DNA of 64,000 nt from G963676655 sp963676655 (lineage in GTDB: Bacteria; Verrucomicrobiota; Lentisphaeria; Victivallales; Victivallaceae), in NCBI GenBank assembly GCA_963676655.2, contig CAXXKX010000003.1, forward strand, positions 4,898,001 through 4,962,000. Reading direction: 5' to 3'. The notes beneath the pieces were generated by a model, which saw only the letters and a list, made by a program, of their open reading frames with translations, did no database searches and had not been told where the DNA came from. Position numbers and translations under genes: made by a program. Position 1 is the stretch's first letter, and every line of letters begins with the position of its first letter. This document shows positions 9,291-18,072 of the stretch, piece by piece.

Positions 9291-9640
9291 ATATATACTT
9301 TTAAACGCTTGAAATATTAACCTTTAATTGTGCCCAGCCAACGCCGTTCTTGCTCTTTGCAACTCCTTGGTTGCCTCTGGTAGCCAAAGACTTGTAAAAA
9401 TCAATCCGGTATTTTGCATCATCACATTAAAAGTTAAATTTCCTCCCACTCAAAGTATAAATTGCTTTATTTATTGTTAAATCAAAAAACTTGACTTTTA
9501 TTTCAGACGCAATACATTAATTCCGATATTTGACTTATAAAAAAAGAGGCCCCCCGAGGGAAAGGGGGCCGTAGCAAAAGAAGAAAGAAAGTATGAAAAG
9601 AAGTTTTTAAAACAACTCTCATATCGGTATAGACAGGGTG
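9291..9640. repeat. Direct repeat R2 right of the first RAYT gene
   Basis: Second copy of R1 with the same block order, interrupted by about 75 bp of extra AT-rich sequence (about 9462-9536). The GC-rich hairpin at 9551-9571 is again preceded by AAAAAAAGA, giving a minus-strand terminator-like stem plus T-run. The copies have diverged by many point changes, so the duplication is not recent. Bases 9226-9290 and 9641-9681 hold nothing else recognisable; the latter is an A-rich leader to the exonuclease gene. Confidence 0.75.
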
Positions 9641-9681
9641 AAAATTAAAAAGTTCATTTTATAATAAAAAAAAATAAAAAA

Positions 9682-10230
9682 ATGCAAAAATGGTATGAAT
9701 TAGGTCCTTTCACGGTTTTTGATGTTGAAACGACTGGAATGAGTCCGGTAAATGACCGGATTGTTGAAATAGCCGCTCTGCGGATCGATAAGGACGGGTA
9801 TCAGACGCGTTATCAATCGCTGGTTAATCCCGGTTGTTTAATTCCCGCGAAAGCCATGCAGGTACATGGTATCACTGACGCTATGGTGGCAAATGAACCC
9901 GGTTTTACGCAGATCGGCTATGAATTTCTCGATTTGGCCAAAGACAGTATTCTAGTGGCTCACAATGCCCGGTTTGATTTGGGATTCCTGCAGGAAAGTC
10001 TGGCTCGCTGCGGCTTGCCGTTGTGGAAAGGAAAAACGCTTGATACGCTAAAATTCACTCGGCAGGCTTATTCCGGTTTGCCGTCCTACAGCCTGCAAAA
10101 TCTGCGACGGACTTTTCAGCTTGATGATATTGCCGAGGAAATGCAGGCGCATAGAGCCGGAGCGGATGTTGAGTGGACTGCTCAATTATTAGGAATTATC
10201 ATGTCTGAATTATTGAAGCGTGAGCAATAA
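9682..10230 (+). CDS. DnaQ-like 3'-5' exonuclease (DEDDh family)
   Basis: 182 residues forming one exonuclease domain. Exo I is VFDVETTGMSP with D14 and E16, Exo II is LVAHNARFDLGFL (about 93-105), and Exo III ends in HRAGADVEWT (about 157-166) with the catalytic His and Asp. All metal-binding residues are present. The family removes 3' nucleotides and includes the Pol III proofreading subunit. This protein is a stand-alone version without the C-terminal polymerase-binding extension, so a repair or RNA-processing role is equally possible. No clear Shine-Dalgarno precedes the ATG; the leader is nearly pure A and T. The next gene starts 19 bases downstream. Confidence 0.85.
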   Translation: MQKWYELGPFTVFDVETTGMSPVNDRIVEIAALRIDKDGYQTRYQSLVNPGCLIPAKAMQVHGITDAMVANEPGFTQIGYEFLDLAKDSILVAHNARFDLGFLQESLARCGLPLWKGKTLDTLKFTRQAYSGLPSYSLQNLRRTFQLDDIAEEMQAHRAGADVEWTAQLLGIIMSELLKREQ

Positions 10231-10249
10231 ATAATCAAGGGGGTTGATT

Positions 10250-11251
10250 ATGAAAAAAGTTGGACTGGGTATTATCGGATGCGGCAACTTTGCCCGATTT
10301 CAAATGAACAATATTGTCGCTGACGGCGGTTACGATGTTCGTATCGCTTCGGATGTTGTCGGGGAAAAGCAGGAAAAGTTCAAGCAGGATTTCAACATTC
10401 CGCAAGCGGTTACAGATTACCGGATTGTTCTGGATCAGCATGATGTCGATGCGGTACTGATAACGACCGAGCATGATTCTCACGCTGAACTCTGTGTCGC
10501 CGCGGCGAATGCCGGAAAACATATCCTGTGTGAAAAACCGATGGCCCTTAACCTTGAACAGGTTAAAATGATTGCTGAAGCGGTCAGACGCAATAAGGTA
10601 AAGTATACTGTCGGGTATAACCGGGCCATCTCGCCGATTGTCTCGGAAGCGCTTGAAAAAATTTCCCCGCTCAACGGCAAAACTATGATCTACCATCGCA
10701 TCCAGGCTTTGTTTTCCGCTGAGCATTGGACCCATATTCCGGAAGTCGGCGGCGGCCGGTTTGTTGGGGAGGGATGTCATATTTTCGATCTGTTCTGCCG
10801 AATGATCGATTCAGAACCGGTATGTGTTTACGCCTCCGGCGGAACTTTTCTGGATGAAAGCAAAGTCAAAATACCGGATTCGGCGGTGGTTACACTCACG
10901 TTTGCCGACGGGTCCGTCGCGACGACTCTGATTCATAGCAACGGGTGCGGCGCTTTCCCTAAAGAAATGACCGAAATCTATCGTGACGGCAAAGTTGTTC
11001 AGATCGTTGACTTTTCAGCTATTTCGTTTTACGGCTTTGAGTCAGGACGGACTGTAACCGAAAAACTGGCGGTTCAGGACAAAGGACATAAACGGGAGGT
11101 TGAACTGTTCCGTCAAGCGATCCTGGAAGATAAACCGGCGCCAAACGGAATTCAAGTCGCGGCTAAAGCCGCACTTATCAGCTATCTGGTTGTCGATTCG
11201 ATCCGCACTGGTCAACCGATGCGGATCAATGCGACGGATTGGCAGCTCTAA
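10250..11251 (+). CDS. Gfo/Idh/MocA family oxidoreductase
   Basis: 333 residues. The N-terminal GLGIIGCGNFARFQMNNI is a Rossmann dinucleotide turn, ILCEKPMALN carries the family EKP motif, and GGGRFVGEGCHIFDLFCRM carries the catalytic-region histidine of the second domain. Such enzymes oxidise or reduce hydroxyls of sugars, inositols or amino sugars with NAD(P). The ATG at 10250 is chosen over an in-frame TTG at 10244 because AAGGGGG sits 6 bases before it. It follows the exonuclease gene closely and may be cotranscribed. Its end faces the glycosidase gene on the other strand. The substrate cannot be read from sequence. Confidence 0.85.
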   Translation: MKKVGLGIIGCGNFARFQMNNIVADGGYDVRIASDVVGEKQEKFKQDFNIPQAVTDYRIVLDQHDVDAVLITTEHDSHAELCVAAANAGKHILCEKPMALNLEQVKMIAEAVRRNKVKYTVGYNRAISPIVSEALEKISPLNGKTMIYHRIQALFSAEHWTHIPEVGGGRFVGEGCHIFDLFCRMIDSEPVCVYASGGTFLDESKVKIPDSAVVTLTFADGSVATTLIHSNGCGAFPKEMTEIYRDGKVVQIVDFSAISFYGFESGRTVTEKLAVQDKGHKREVELFRQAILEDKPAPNGIQVAAKAALISYLVVDSIRTGQPMRINATDWQL

Positions 11252-11287
11252 TCCGCACTACGGACGCGGAAATACCGCATTATTTCT

Positions 11288-14200
11288 TTATTTAGCCTGC
11301 GACCGTCGGAACCATTTTGTTTCGCCGGTTTTCAGGTCGAACGAATATTCAGTGACTCCTTTGGCTACGCATTTATTGTCGAACAGGTCGTAAAGGTCTG
11401 ATTTTGCCCGCAGGTGCACAGTTTTCCGGCCCGATTCAATCGCGTGAAGGCTGATGAAGCCGTTCCCGGCGTGAGTGACGTCACCTTCCGGTCCGACCGG
11501 AGTGATGCCGGCTTTTTTTGCCAGAGCTCGCAGGAATGACGGGGTGATGCCGCCCGGAGGACTCAAGTAAACCGCCGTCCAGTTGCTATGCCTTTTTACC
11601 GCTGCGATAACCTTTGAGTTGTCGCTTTCAAGAACCGCTAATGGTTGAGCCGAGCTGTCGCTGACGTAGAACAACGGCCCGGAGGTGGTTGTTTGCTGGA
11701 AACCAAGGGCCTTTGAAAGCGGGTCGGAAAATTTCTTTAGCGCATAACGATAGAGTACGTCGCGTTTCAGGTCGCATTTGACGTTGATACCGGACAGCGC
11801 TTTAATATTTTGTTCAAAACCCTGGCCGAAATTCCAGCCTGCGGCGTGAATGAATACCAGAACATTTCCATCTTTCTGCAGGTTCTTTTGCACCCATTGA
11901 ATCTGTTTCTGAGTAATGGTTGGAGAACCGAGGAATATATTGAGCTTATAATGACTTCGTTTCGGGTTTTCAAGGTCAGACAGCAAATAGGCGTCATAAG
12001 GCAGACCGGATTTAAGTAATGCGTGTCTAGCGAAAAGGCCGCTGGTAATTGAGGTGCGTGCATTGAAAATCTTGTAGGTGGACATATAATCCTGCATTTT
12101 CTCATCCAAGAATACCGCCATCTGGCCCCAGTCGTTTATAATTGGATTTTCAGCGGAAAGGTTGGCGGCTCTGACGGCTTCGGCCACGTTTTTCATAAGT
12201 TGGTCGTTAAGCCAGTTGGGGCCTCCTAGTCCGTAGAGCCAGTTGCCTTCGCCGCGAGTCAATGTTGCGCCGACGTCGCGCCGGAGCTGCGCCGCGATTT
12301 CAGCATCGCCGCGTCCAAGGCCGTAAGCGGTCCGGATATTGTATTTCGGGGGCAGATAAGAATAATCGGTGCGGTAGTCAATTTCCGAGATATATAATTT
12401 ATTGTGCAGCCGGAGCGAGGCGACCAGGCTGTTCATGCCGCCGGGACGCCCCGGCAGGCGGTAAAGGCCGTAACCGTTGACGGAAACGATATTATTGATC
12501 GCGTTTGAATTCAGAATATCCGCAAGCCCCCATTTATTCATTAAATGACCGCACATAATATCGTTATAGTAAACGCTGGTAATGACACGGTTTTTGCGCC
12601 CGAAACCGGCCTTGAACGCCAGGGCGAACTGATTCAGCGTATCCGCGATACCGCGACAGTGGAAGCGGTTCATATCAATAACCTTGCGGTCGTCCGGATT
12701 AGTCGGGTCCAGAAAATATTTTTCCACGTAACGGGCTTTTTCAGGCGGGATGGCGACATTTTCGAAGGTTGCTTTGGGATCATGCCAGGCCTGACGAAGT
12801 TTGGTTACGTCGTTTTTATATTGTTTTTTCAGCCACAGGCCGAAAGCCTGCCTGGAGCCTTCGGATCGATCATAGTGATCGGGGTAATGCTGACAGAACC
12901 ATTGTCCGTCGCAACCGCCGACCATGTGAGCTCCGATCAGGTTTTTGCCTTCTGGGATCGATGCAAGGTAGGCGCCGAGGGCTTGCAGATATTTTGATAC
13001 TTCGCGTCTGAACGCCGGTGCGGTATAAGAGAAATTAAAGATTTCATTATCTTTGCGTTTATCCGTTTCCCGGTACGCTCCTTTGGTGCCTACGGTCTTT
13101 TTCCCATGTTGGTTGATCCAGGCCGCTTCCGGGTGCTTTTCGCAGAAACCGGGGTAGGGGGCGATCCACAGATAAAAGACGAATCTGGTGTCAGGAGCCA
13201 GTTTAGCGGCATGGCGCAGCAAATCTTTAACTGGTGCAAAATCGTATTTGCCATCGCCAAGCCAGGTTTGCTTGCGGAAACGGTGGGTTGATTTCCGGGT
13301 ATAACCGGTATACAGCGGCAGACATTGCACTTTTACTCCGGCTTTTCTCATTCTGACCGTGACGCCGCCGGCGGGCCAGTTTCCGGGACCTGGAGTATAA
13401 AGAAACCATGGCATTACTTTATTATCAACATACAGGCGTGGCTGCTGATTAACCCGACGTACTTCGACGGTAGGGACCGGCATTTTATTCAAAACGGCAT
13501 TAAGTTGCTGATCGGATATTTGCGGGACCAGCTCACTGTCCGGCGTGGCTTTGGGTCGGGGAAAAGTTGCGCTTGGTGCCGGTCGCAGACTCAGGTTGTC
13601 CCAGTAGACAGTGCCGGGAGCGCCTCTGATTTCAAGACGAAGGATGGTTTCAGAGTCGGTATAGTCTTTGGAGATATCCAGCACGACCATGGTATGCCGC
13701 CATACTCCGGGCGGGGTGGGGATCGCCGGATTCAGGAACATGTCGTAGGCTGACTTCCATTTCTTGCCCGGCTGGTGAGTCAGGAGAAAGGCGTGGAGCC
13801 CCGCTCCGTATTGGAAATTCTCCAGCCGGTAACGTCCGGTTAACATATATTTGCCGGGAGTCAGATGTCCGGATATTTTTCTTTCCGCGACCAGGCTGGT
13901 TCCGAGGGATGCTTTACGGAGCATCAGGCTTGAGTTGCTGTCGTATCCGGTCCCGGCAACGATTTTGACTGAGTCTTGAGTTGAGCCGGTTGAGGACTTT
14001 TTATCGTTTTTCGGGCCGAATTCGTGGCCGAATTCCATAATCGCGCCGGAAGTTGAACGATGATATGCGGTCCACCCCGCAGGCAGGCTGCCTTTGACAT
14101 TTTCAAAAGAACCTTTCGGCAGTAATTCCGGGCCATTACACGGTTCTATGCTCAGGTCGCAGCGGTTATAGGCGGGAAATTGCAGTTTAAGTTTGCCGTT

Positions 14201-14326
14201 GTTTTTGGCGGTTATGACATACGGCAGAAACGTCGTTGAGTTGATCCAGTAATCCCGGCCTTTGACGATTTTGAAAACAGTCGGCTCCAGATTAACGGTC
14301 ACCGGGGAGTCAGGAGATTCCCACAT
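11288..14326 (-). CDS. GH42-like glycoside hydrolase, probable 3' part of a frameshifted gene
   Basis: 1012 residues from the first ATG, with no signal peptide, although the content is that of a secreted enzyme. A jelly-roll-like region (about 60-270) has PGTVYWDNLSLRP. It is followed by a TIM-barrel with AHMVGGCDGQWF and KLYISEIDYRTDYSY, resembling GH42-type beta-galactosidases, and a flavodoxin-like trimerisation region. The frame stays open upstream of the ATG, through KKKLTGKPVKALELRDQDQA, to a run of nine A (14386-14394) at the end of the preceding gene. One extra A, or a -1 shift, would fuse it to the LamG domain with signal peptide encoded at 14383-15093. I infer one original gene of about 1270 codons. 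Family assignment is tentative. Confidence 0.65.
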   Translation of the reverse strand: MWESPDSPVTVNLEPTVFKIVKGRDYWINSTTFLPYVITAKNNGKLKLQFPAYNRCDLSIEPCNGPELLPKGSFENVKGSLPAGWTAYHRSTSGAIMEFGHEFGPKNDKKSSTGSTQDSVKIVAGTGYDSNSSLMLRKASLGTSLVAERKISGHLTPGKYMLTGRYRLENFQYGAGLHAFLLTHQPGKKWKSAYDMFLNPAIPTPPGVWRHTMVVLDISKDYTDSETILRLEIRGAPGTVYWDNLSLRPAPSATFPRPKATPDSELVPQISDQQLNAVLNKMPVPTVEVRRVNQQPRLYVDNKVMPWFLYTPGPGNWPAGGVTVRMRKAGVKVQCLPLYTGYTRKSTHRFRKQTWLGDGKYDFAPVKDLLRHAAKLAPDTRFVFYLWIAPYPGFCEKHPEAAWINQHGKKTVGTKGAYRETDKRKDNEIFNFSYTAPAFRREVSKYLQALGAYLASIPEGKNLIGAHMVGGCDGQWFCQHYPDHYDRSEGSRQAFGLWLKKQYKNDVTKLRQAWHDPKATFENVAIPPEKARYVEKYFLDPTNPDDRKVIDMNRFHCRGIADTLNQFALAFKAGFGRKNRVITSVYYNDIMCGHLMNKWGLADILNSNAINNIVSVNGYGLYRLPGRPGGMNSLVASLRLHNKLYISEIDYRTDYSYLPPKYNIRTAYGLGRGDAEIAAQLRRDVGATLTRGEGNWLYGLGGPNWLNDQLMKNVAEAVRAANLSAENPIINDWGQMAVFLDEKMQDYMSTYKIFNARTSITSGLFARHALLKSGLPYDAYLLSDLENPKRSHYKLNIFLGSPTITQKQIQWVQKNLQKDGNVLVFIHAAGWNFGQGFEQNIKALSGINVKCDLKRDVLYRYALKKFSDPLSKALGFQQTTTSGPLFYVSDSSAQPLAVLESDNSKVIAAVKRHSNWTAVYLSPPGGITPSFLRALAKKAGITPVGPEGDVTHAGNGFISLHAIESGRKTVHLRAKSDLYDLFDNKCVAKGVTEYSFDLKTGETKWFRRSQAK

Positions 14327-14382
14327 CAGAGACAGGGCCTGATCCTGATCCCTTAGTTCCAGTGCCTTAACCGGTTTGCCGG

Positions 14383-15093
14383 TTAGTTTTTTTTTATGTC
14401 CGCGGCCGGACCGGGAACGAGTGACTTGCTGCTGATTTTGAATTCAGAAATCAGGCCGTTGGCCACGCCGCTGTGGATTGAACGTCCGACAAAAAACAAG
14501 TCCCCCAGAAACATTTTTCCTTTGAAGGTTTTGGTTCCGAGAAGTTTTCCGTCGAGAAACAGAGATAGTTGACCTGGTTTCCAAGCAACCTGAATCTTAT
14601 ACCACTGGCCGTTCTTGAATTTTATCGGACGGTAGACGCCTTGCGGCTTGGTGGTTTCATTTACCAGATACACCCACAAATAATCCGTGTTGTCGCGCTG
14701 GTTGATGCCGATTTCCAGACCTTTTGAAAATTCAGGGCGTTTATTGATATAAGCCTTGAAGAGACGGTTGATGATAAGTTTTCCTTTGGCCGGAGTTGGC
14801 GCCAGCATTGGTTTGTAGTTAAACTCGATGGTGCCCTGTTCCACCGGAATGTTGTTCGCGACCGAGTAGATCAGCGAATAGCGTGCGCCGGCCGCTTTCA
14901 GGGCTTTGCCGAATTTCTTGTCATCCACCAGAACCGCGTCTTTGGCGTAGTTCGGGGTTTTGCGTCCCTTGGCAAATACCGGATTGAGGTCTTTGTTGTA
15001 CGGGGCATAGAAAGTTGTCGACGGGTCCTGTGCATACACTGCTCCGGCCGCCAGCACGGCTGCAGCTGCGAGGGCTTTCGCTTGCTTTTTCAT
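14383..15093 (-). CDS. Signal peptide plus LamG domain, internal start within the larger frame
   Basis: The ATG at 15093 is preceded by AAAGGAG with a 9-base spacer and begins MKKQAKALAAAAVLAAGAVYA, a textbook signal peptide, so translation very likely starts here. The 236 residues form a concanavalin-like LamG fold (GTIEFNYKPM, GQWYKIQVAWKPGQLSLFLD, ISEFKISSK). It ends at ADIKKN followed by TAA, directly at the nine-A run. Without the run's frameshift this would be the binding module of the GH42-like protein downstream. It lies in frame with the upstream glycosidase gene, which has no stop before it. Confidence 0.65.
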   Translation of the reverse strand: MKKQAKALAAAAVLAAGAVYAQDPSTTFYAPYNKDLNPVFAKGRKTPNYAKDAVLVDDKKFGKALKAAGARYSLIYSVANNIPVEQGTIEFNYKPMLAPTPAKGKLIINRLFKAYINKRPEFSKGLEIGINQRDNTDYLWVYLVNETTKPQGVYRPIKFKNGQWYKIQVAWKPGQLSLFLDGKLLGTKTFKGKMFLGDLFFVGRSIHSGVANGLISEFKISSKSLVPGPAADIKKN

Positions 15094-18063
15094 GGTCTTT
15101 TGCTCCTTTGATAAATATGAATTGAAGATTTTTTCGTTAACATTGTGATAAATTCTGAAATCGCGCATGAAACCGTCGAAGAACTTGACATTCATTTTGT
15201 TATCGAGCCCGAAGCCGGGGCGGGTATGGCCGCCGATTACACATGGTTTGAAGAACAATGCCCGCTTGGAGAATGGATAACTGCGAATTTGGTCATTAAC
15301 GGCAAAGACGATGCGGTGATAATCGTACATAACGGATATTCTGCACCACTTGTTCAACGGAACCGGCAAGCCGGTGTCAAACGGGTTGTCTTTGAGTGAA
15401 CTGTCGGTGAAATTGGCCCACAGTTTGCCGTTACGGAGCATCAGCGTCAGTGAGCCGATATAAATCCCGTGATGACGGAAGACAACCTGAGTGGCTTTCG
15501 AGCGCGATTTGAGATCAAAACTCAACGTGAAAGGTCCGCGGGGAAATGCTTCGCGCGGAATTACCGCGTAAGTGCCTTTGCCGTCAAACTCAAGACAGTA
15601 TTTACCGTTTTCATCTTTGACTTTACGCGGAGCGGATGCCCTGGCGTCCTTGGGGTAGGGGGAGCGATTGAACGAATCACCGTATTTAGTGCCGCCACCC
15701 ATTTCCGCCGACCAGAAACTGCTCCAGCGGCATTTCAAAACATCGCCGTTGAGCGGAGAATAGTCGAACGTCAAATCGGGAATTCTGCTTTCGGCAATTT
15801 TGACTGAAACCGGTTTATTCGAGAATTCGCTCCAGACATTCAGGTTTTCTGTCGGTTTAGCCGGAGGCTGAATCGGCATAAACGGTTTACTGCGGAATAT
15901 CCGACCGGAGACGCTGATCGCGCGCAGGCTGTAGACCGGATATTTTGCGGTTGGAACTGCCGTCAGTGAGAACTTTGCCGAATTACCATTGATGCGAACC
16001 GGAATATCTGGTTGTTTGTTGAGGATGCTCAGCTTGACGAAACCCTGATTTTTGTTGAGAGCCAGTCCGAAAGAACCGTTATTTTGCAGTTGACTGACCG
16101 GTAAATCGAAATTGCGGCCGTTCAAGCTGCATTGCAGAATGGTGCCAGCAGCATCTTTACGGGGAATCCGCAGCAGAAAGGAGCGGTGCAGGGTGTTGAT
16201 CCGCTGATTGATATTCAGGACATTGCCGGATACTTTCAAGCCGAGAAAATCACTATTGGCGTGTTCAATCGGTCTGGCGTAAATATTCGAAGCGCCCTTG
16301 ACGGTTATTTTGCCGGTTAAATCAGTGTTTTTTGCGGCTGAACCTTCAAGATATATTACGACATCACGATTCGGATCGAACTCTCCGGCCCGGTCGACGG
16401 CGAATGCCTCACGTTCATCCTCAAGGATTTCGACTGACGCCAGTTTTTCTTTTGTCGCGATTGAACCGGAGATTTTGACTTTGCCGTTATCCGCTTTGAA
16501 TTCCAGTTTGAACTCTTCAGGCATGATCTGGTCACGCAGGCATTGCTTGACGCTCTGGTAATCCCAACTGACTGTCGGATGCAGCCTGACATAATGCAGA
16601 TTGCTGAAAGTGTATTTTTTCCCATCGGTTGAAATGACATTCAGTTCCGGACGCAATACCATCTGGTTTGCGAATTGAGCGCTCGGAATGTTGAATGTTA
16701 CGTCCTTCATCTGCTTGACGGTGAATTTTTCCGCCGGGAACTGCTGGATGACTTTGCCGTCAAGATTCTTGAGGACAAGCTGTGCTGAATAAGTTTTGGC
16801 GGAATCTGAATCCGGGATGTTTAACAGTTCGATTTCCAATACTTCCCCGTATTTCATGGTCTTACGATAAGATATTGCCATATTGGGAATACTGAGATTG
16901 TCGCCTTTATTCGGCTGCGGTTTTTCTTTTTTGATGAAGTGCATCAGGCGTTTGATGATCCGCTGGGTGGTCCAGCCGTTTGAAACGGTTGGTTGGATGC
17001 TGGTGTTCTCGTTGACTTCGTTCCATTCCGGCAGATTGATAAAGTCCGGTTTGGCGCTCATCGCCGCTTCAAAAGTTTGGCGCAGACGCCGGGTGTTCAT
17101 TTCGGAGTGGTTGACACCCGATAAAAAGTTCGTGTAGCCGATGACCGCGGACAGGCCGATGATTTTTTTGCCCTGGTATTTCGGTTCGTTAATTACTTGC
17201 AGCAAGGTTGGGATAGCCAGATCGCGGTAATAACTTTCATCAAACTTATCGGCATAGGATGAACTGTGGGCGCTCATGTGCCCGGTTCCGGCAAACAGCA
17301 AACCGTCGCTGACGTCGAGCCATGACCGGAAATCGGCTTTCAGTTTTTCCAGTTCGGCTTTCGGAGCCTGGTCCGCTTTTAATCCGTGGCGCACTACCTG
17401 ATCCCGAACAAAACGGTTGACAATCGCCCCCATATCGGCAACAAAATAAAAGGTGTCGCCATTATCTTTGCGTAACTTATCCAGCAGTTTTTTCAGGTTG
17501 GCCGGGGTTTTCCACCAGATTGCCACATAGTTGGAAACGACAACTTTATCGTTTATTTTGAAACTGTTTGGTGATGCCAGCGCTATCTTTATGGTTTTGT
17601 CATAATACTGGTACGTCTTTTCATCCAGACCACCGCCGCCACCATATTCCGGCAATTGGAGAAAACCGGAAACTTTGGCTTCTTTGAGCCAGCCTGCGGT
17701 TTCGCCGTACATGCGGCAGTGTCCGGGCGGAGAGGAGATATTCGCCAACCCGTCCACTTCGTATTTCTTGACTATCGGGACCGTGTTGTTGAGAAAGTCT
17801 TCCTTCATAATATGCTTGAAAACACCGGTCGGGTAACGCAGGGAGCGGTCCATGATCAACGGCCGGTCAACCCACCAGTTAAGATAGTTCTGATAATGAC
17901 CGTATTTGAGCTGGCTGCGCGGGAAGACATATGAACGCGAAGTCATGCCTTGCCGGGGTTTGATGATTAATTTATCCACGTATTCATTACGAGAATAATT
18001 GATTCCACTCCAGACAGTACAAACCTGCAGTCCGGCCAACAGAGCAAAGATACTTTTTTTCAT
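14383..18063 (-). CDS. Secreted GH71-like glycosidase with LamG domain, running in frame into the next gene
   Basis: The frame encodes 1226 residues. Residues 1-20 are a signal peptide (MKKSIFALLAGLQVCTVWSG). About 25-370 form a barrel-like region ending PDFINLPEWNEVNENTSIQP, reminiscent of GH71/GH99-like glucanases. Several beta-rich regions follow, and about 775-990 form a LamG domain (GPFTLSFDL, GFMRDFRIYHN). At residue 991 the frame enters the MKKQAKAL signal peptide of a second protein without any stop. In the +1 frame a TGA overlaps that ATG, the usual overlap of adjacent genes, so a stop was probably lost by a small indel. The first protein should be about 990 residues. It lies 9 bases after the pseudopilin gene on the same strand. 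Confidence 0.7.
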   Translation of the reverse strand: MKKSIFALLAGLQVCTVWSGINYSRNEYVDKLIIKPRQGMTSRSYVFPRSQLKYGHYQNYLNWWVDRPLIMDRSLRYPTGVFKHIMKEDFLNNTVPIVKKYEVDGLANISSPPGHCRMYGETAGWLKEAKVSGFLQLPEYGGGGGLDEKTYQYYDKTIKIALASPNSFKINDKVVVSNYVAIWWKTPANLKKLLDKLRKDNGDTFYFVADMGAIVNRFVRDQVVRHGLKADQAPKAELEKLKADFRSWLDVSDGLLFAGTGHMSAHSSSYADKFDESYYRDLAIPTLLQVINEPKYQGKKIIGLSAVIGYTNFLSGVNHSEMNTRRLRQTFEAAMSAKPDFINLPEWNEVNENTSIQPTVSNGWTTQRIIKRLMHFIKKEKPQPNKGDNLSIPNMAISYRKTMKYGEVLEIELLNIPDSDSAKTYSAQLVLKNLDGKVIQQFPAEKFTVKQMKDVTFNIPSAQFANQMVLRPELNVISTDGKKYTFSNLHYVRLHPTVSWDYQSVKQCLRDQIMPEEFKLEFKADNGKVKISGSIATKEKLASVEILEDEREAFAVDRAGEFDPNRDVVIYLEGSAAKNTDLTGKITVKGASNIYARPIEHANSDFLGLKVSGNVLNINQRINTLHRSFLLRIPRKDAAGTILQCSLNGRNFDLPVSQLQNNGSFGLALNKNQGFVKLSILNKQPDIPVRINGNSAKFSLTAVPTAKYPVYSLRAISVSGRIFRSKPFMPIQPPAKPTENLNVWSEFSNKPVSVKIAESRIPDLTFDYSPLNGDVLKCRWSSFWSAEMGGGTKYGDSFNRSPYPKDARASAPRKVKDENGKYCLEFDGKGTYAVIPREAFPRGPFTLSFDLKSRSKATQVVFRHHGIYIGSLTLMLRNGKLWANFTDSSLKDNPFDTGLPVPLNKWCRISVMYDYHRIVFAVNDQIRSYPFSKRALFFKPCVIGGHTRPGFGLDNKMNVKFFDGFMRDFRIYHNVNEKIFNSYLSKEQKTMKKQAKALAAAAVLAAGAVYAQDPSTTFYAPYNKDLNPVFAKGRKTPNYAKDAVLVDDKKFGKALKAAGARYSLIYSVANNIPVEQGTIEFNYKPMLAPTPAKGKLIINRLFKAYINKRPEFSKGLEIGINQRDNTDYLWVYLVNETTKPQGVYRPIKFKNGQWYKIQVAWKPGQLSLFLDGKLLGTKTFKGKMFLGDLFFVGRSIHSGVANGLISEFKISSKSLVPGPAADIKKN

Positions 18064-18072
18064 ATTTGCCGG

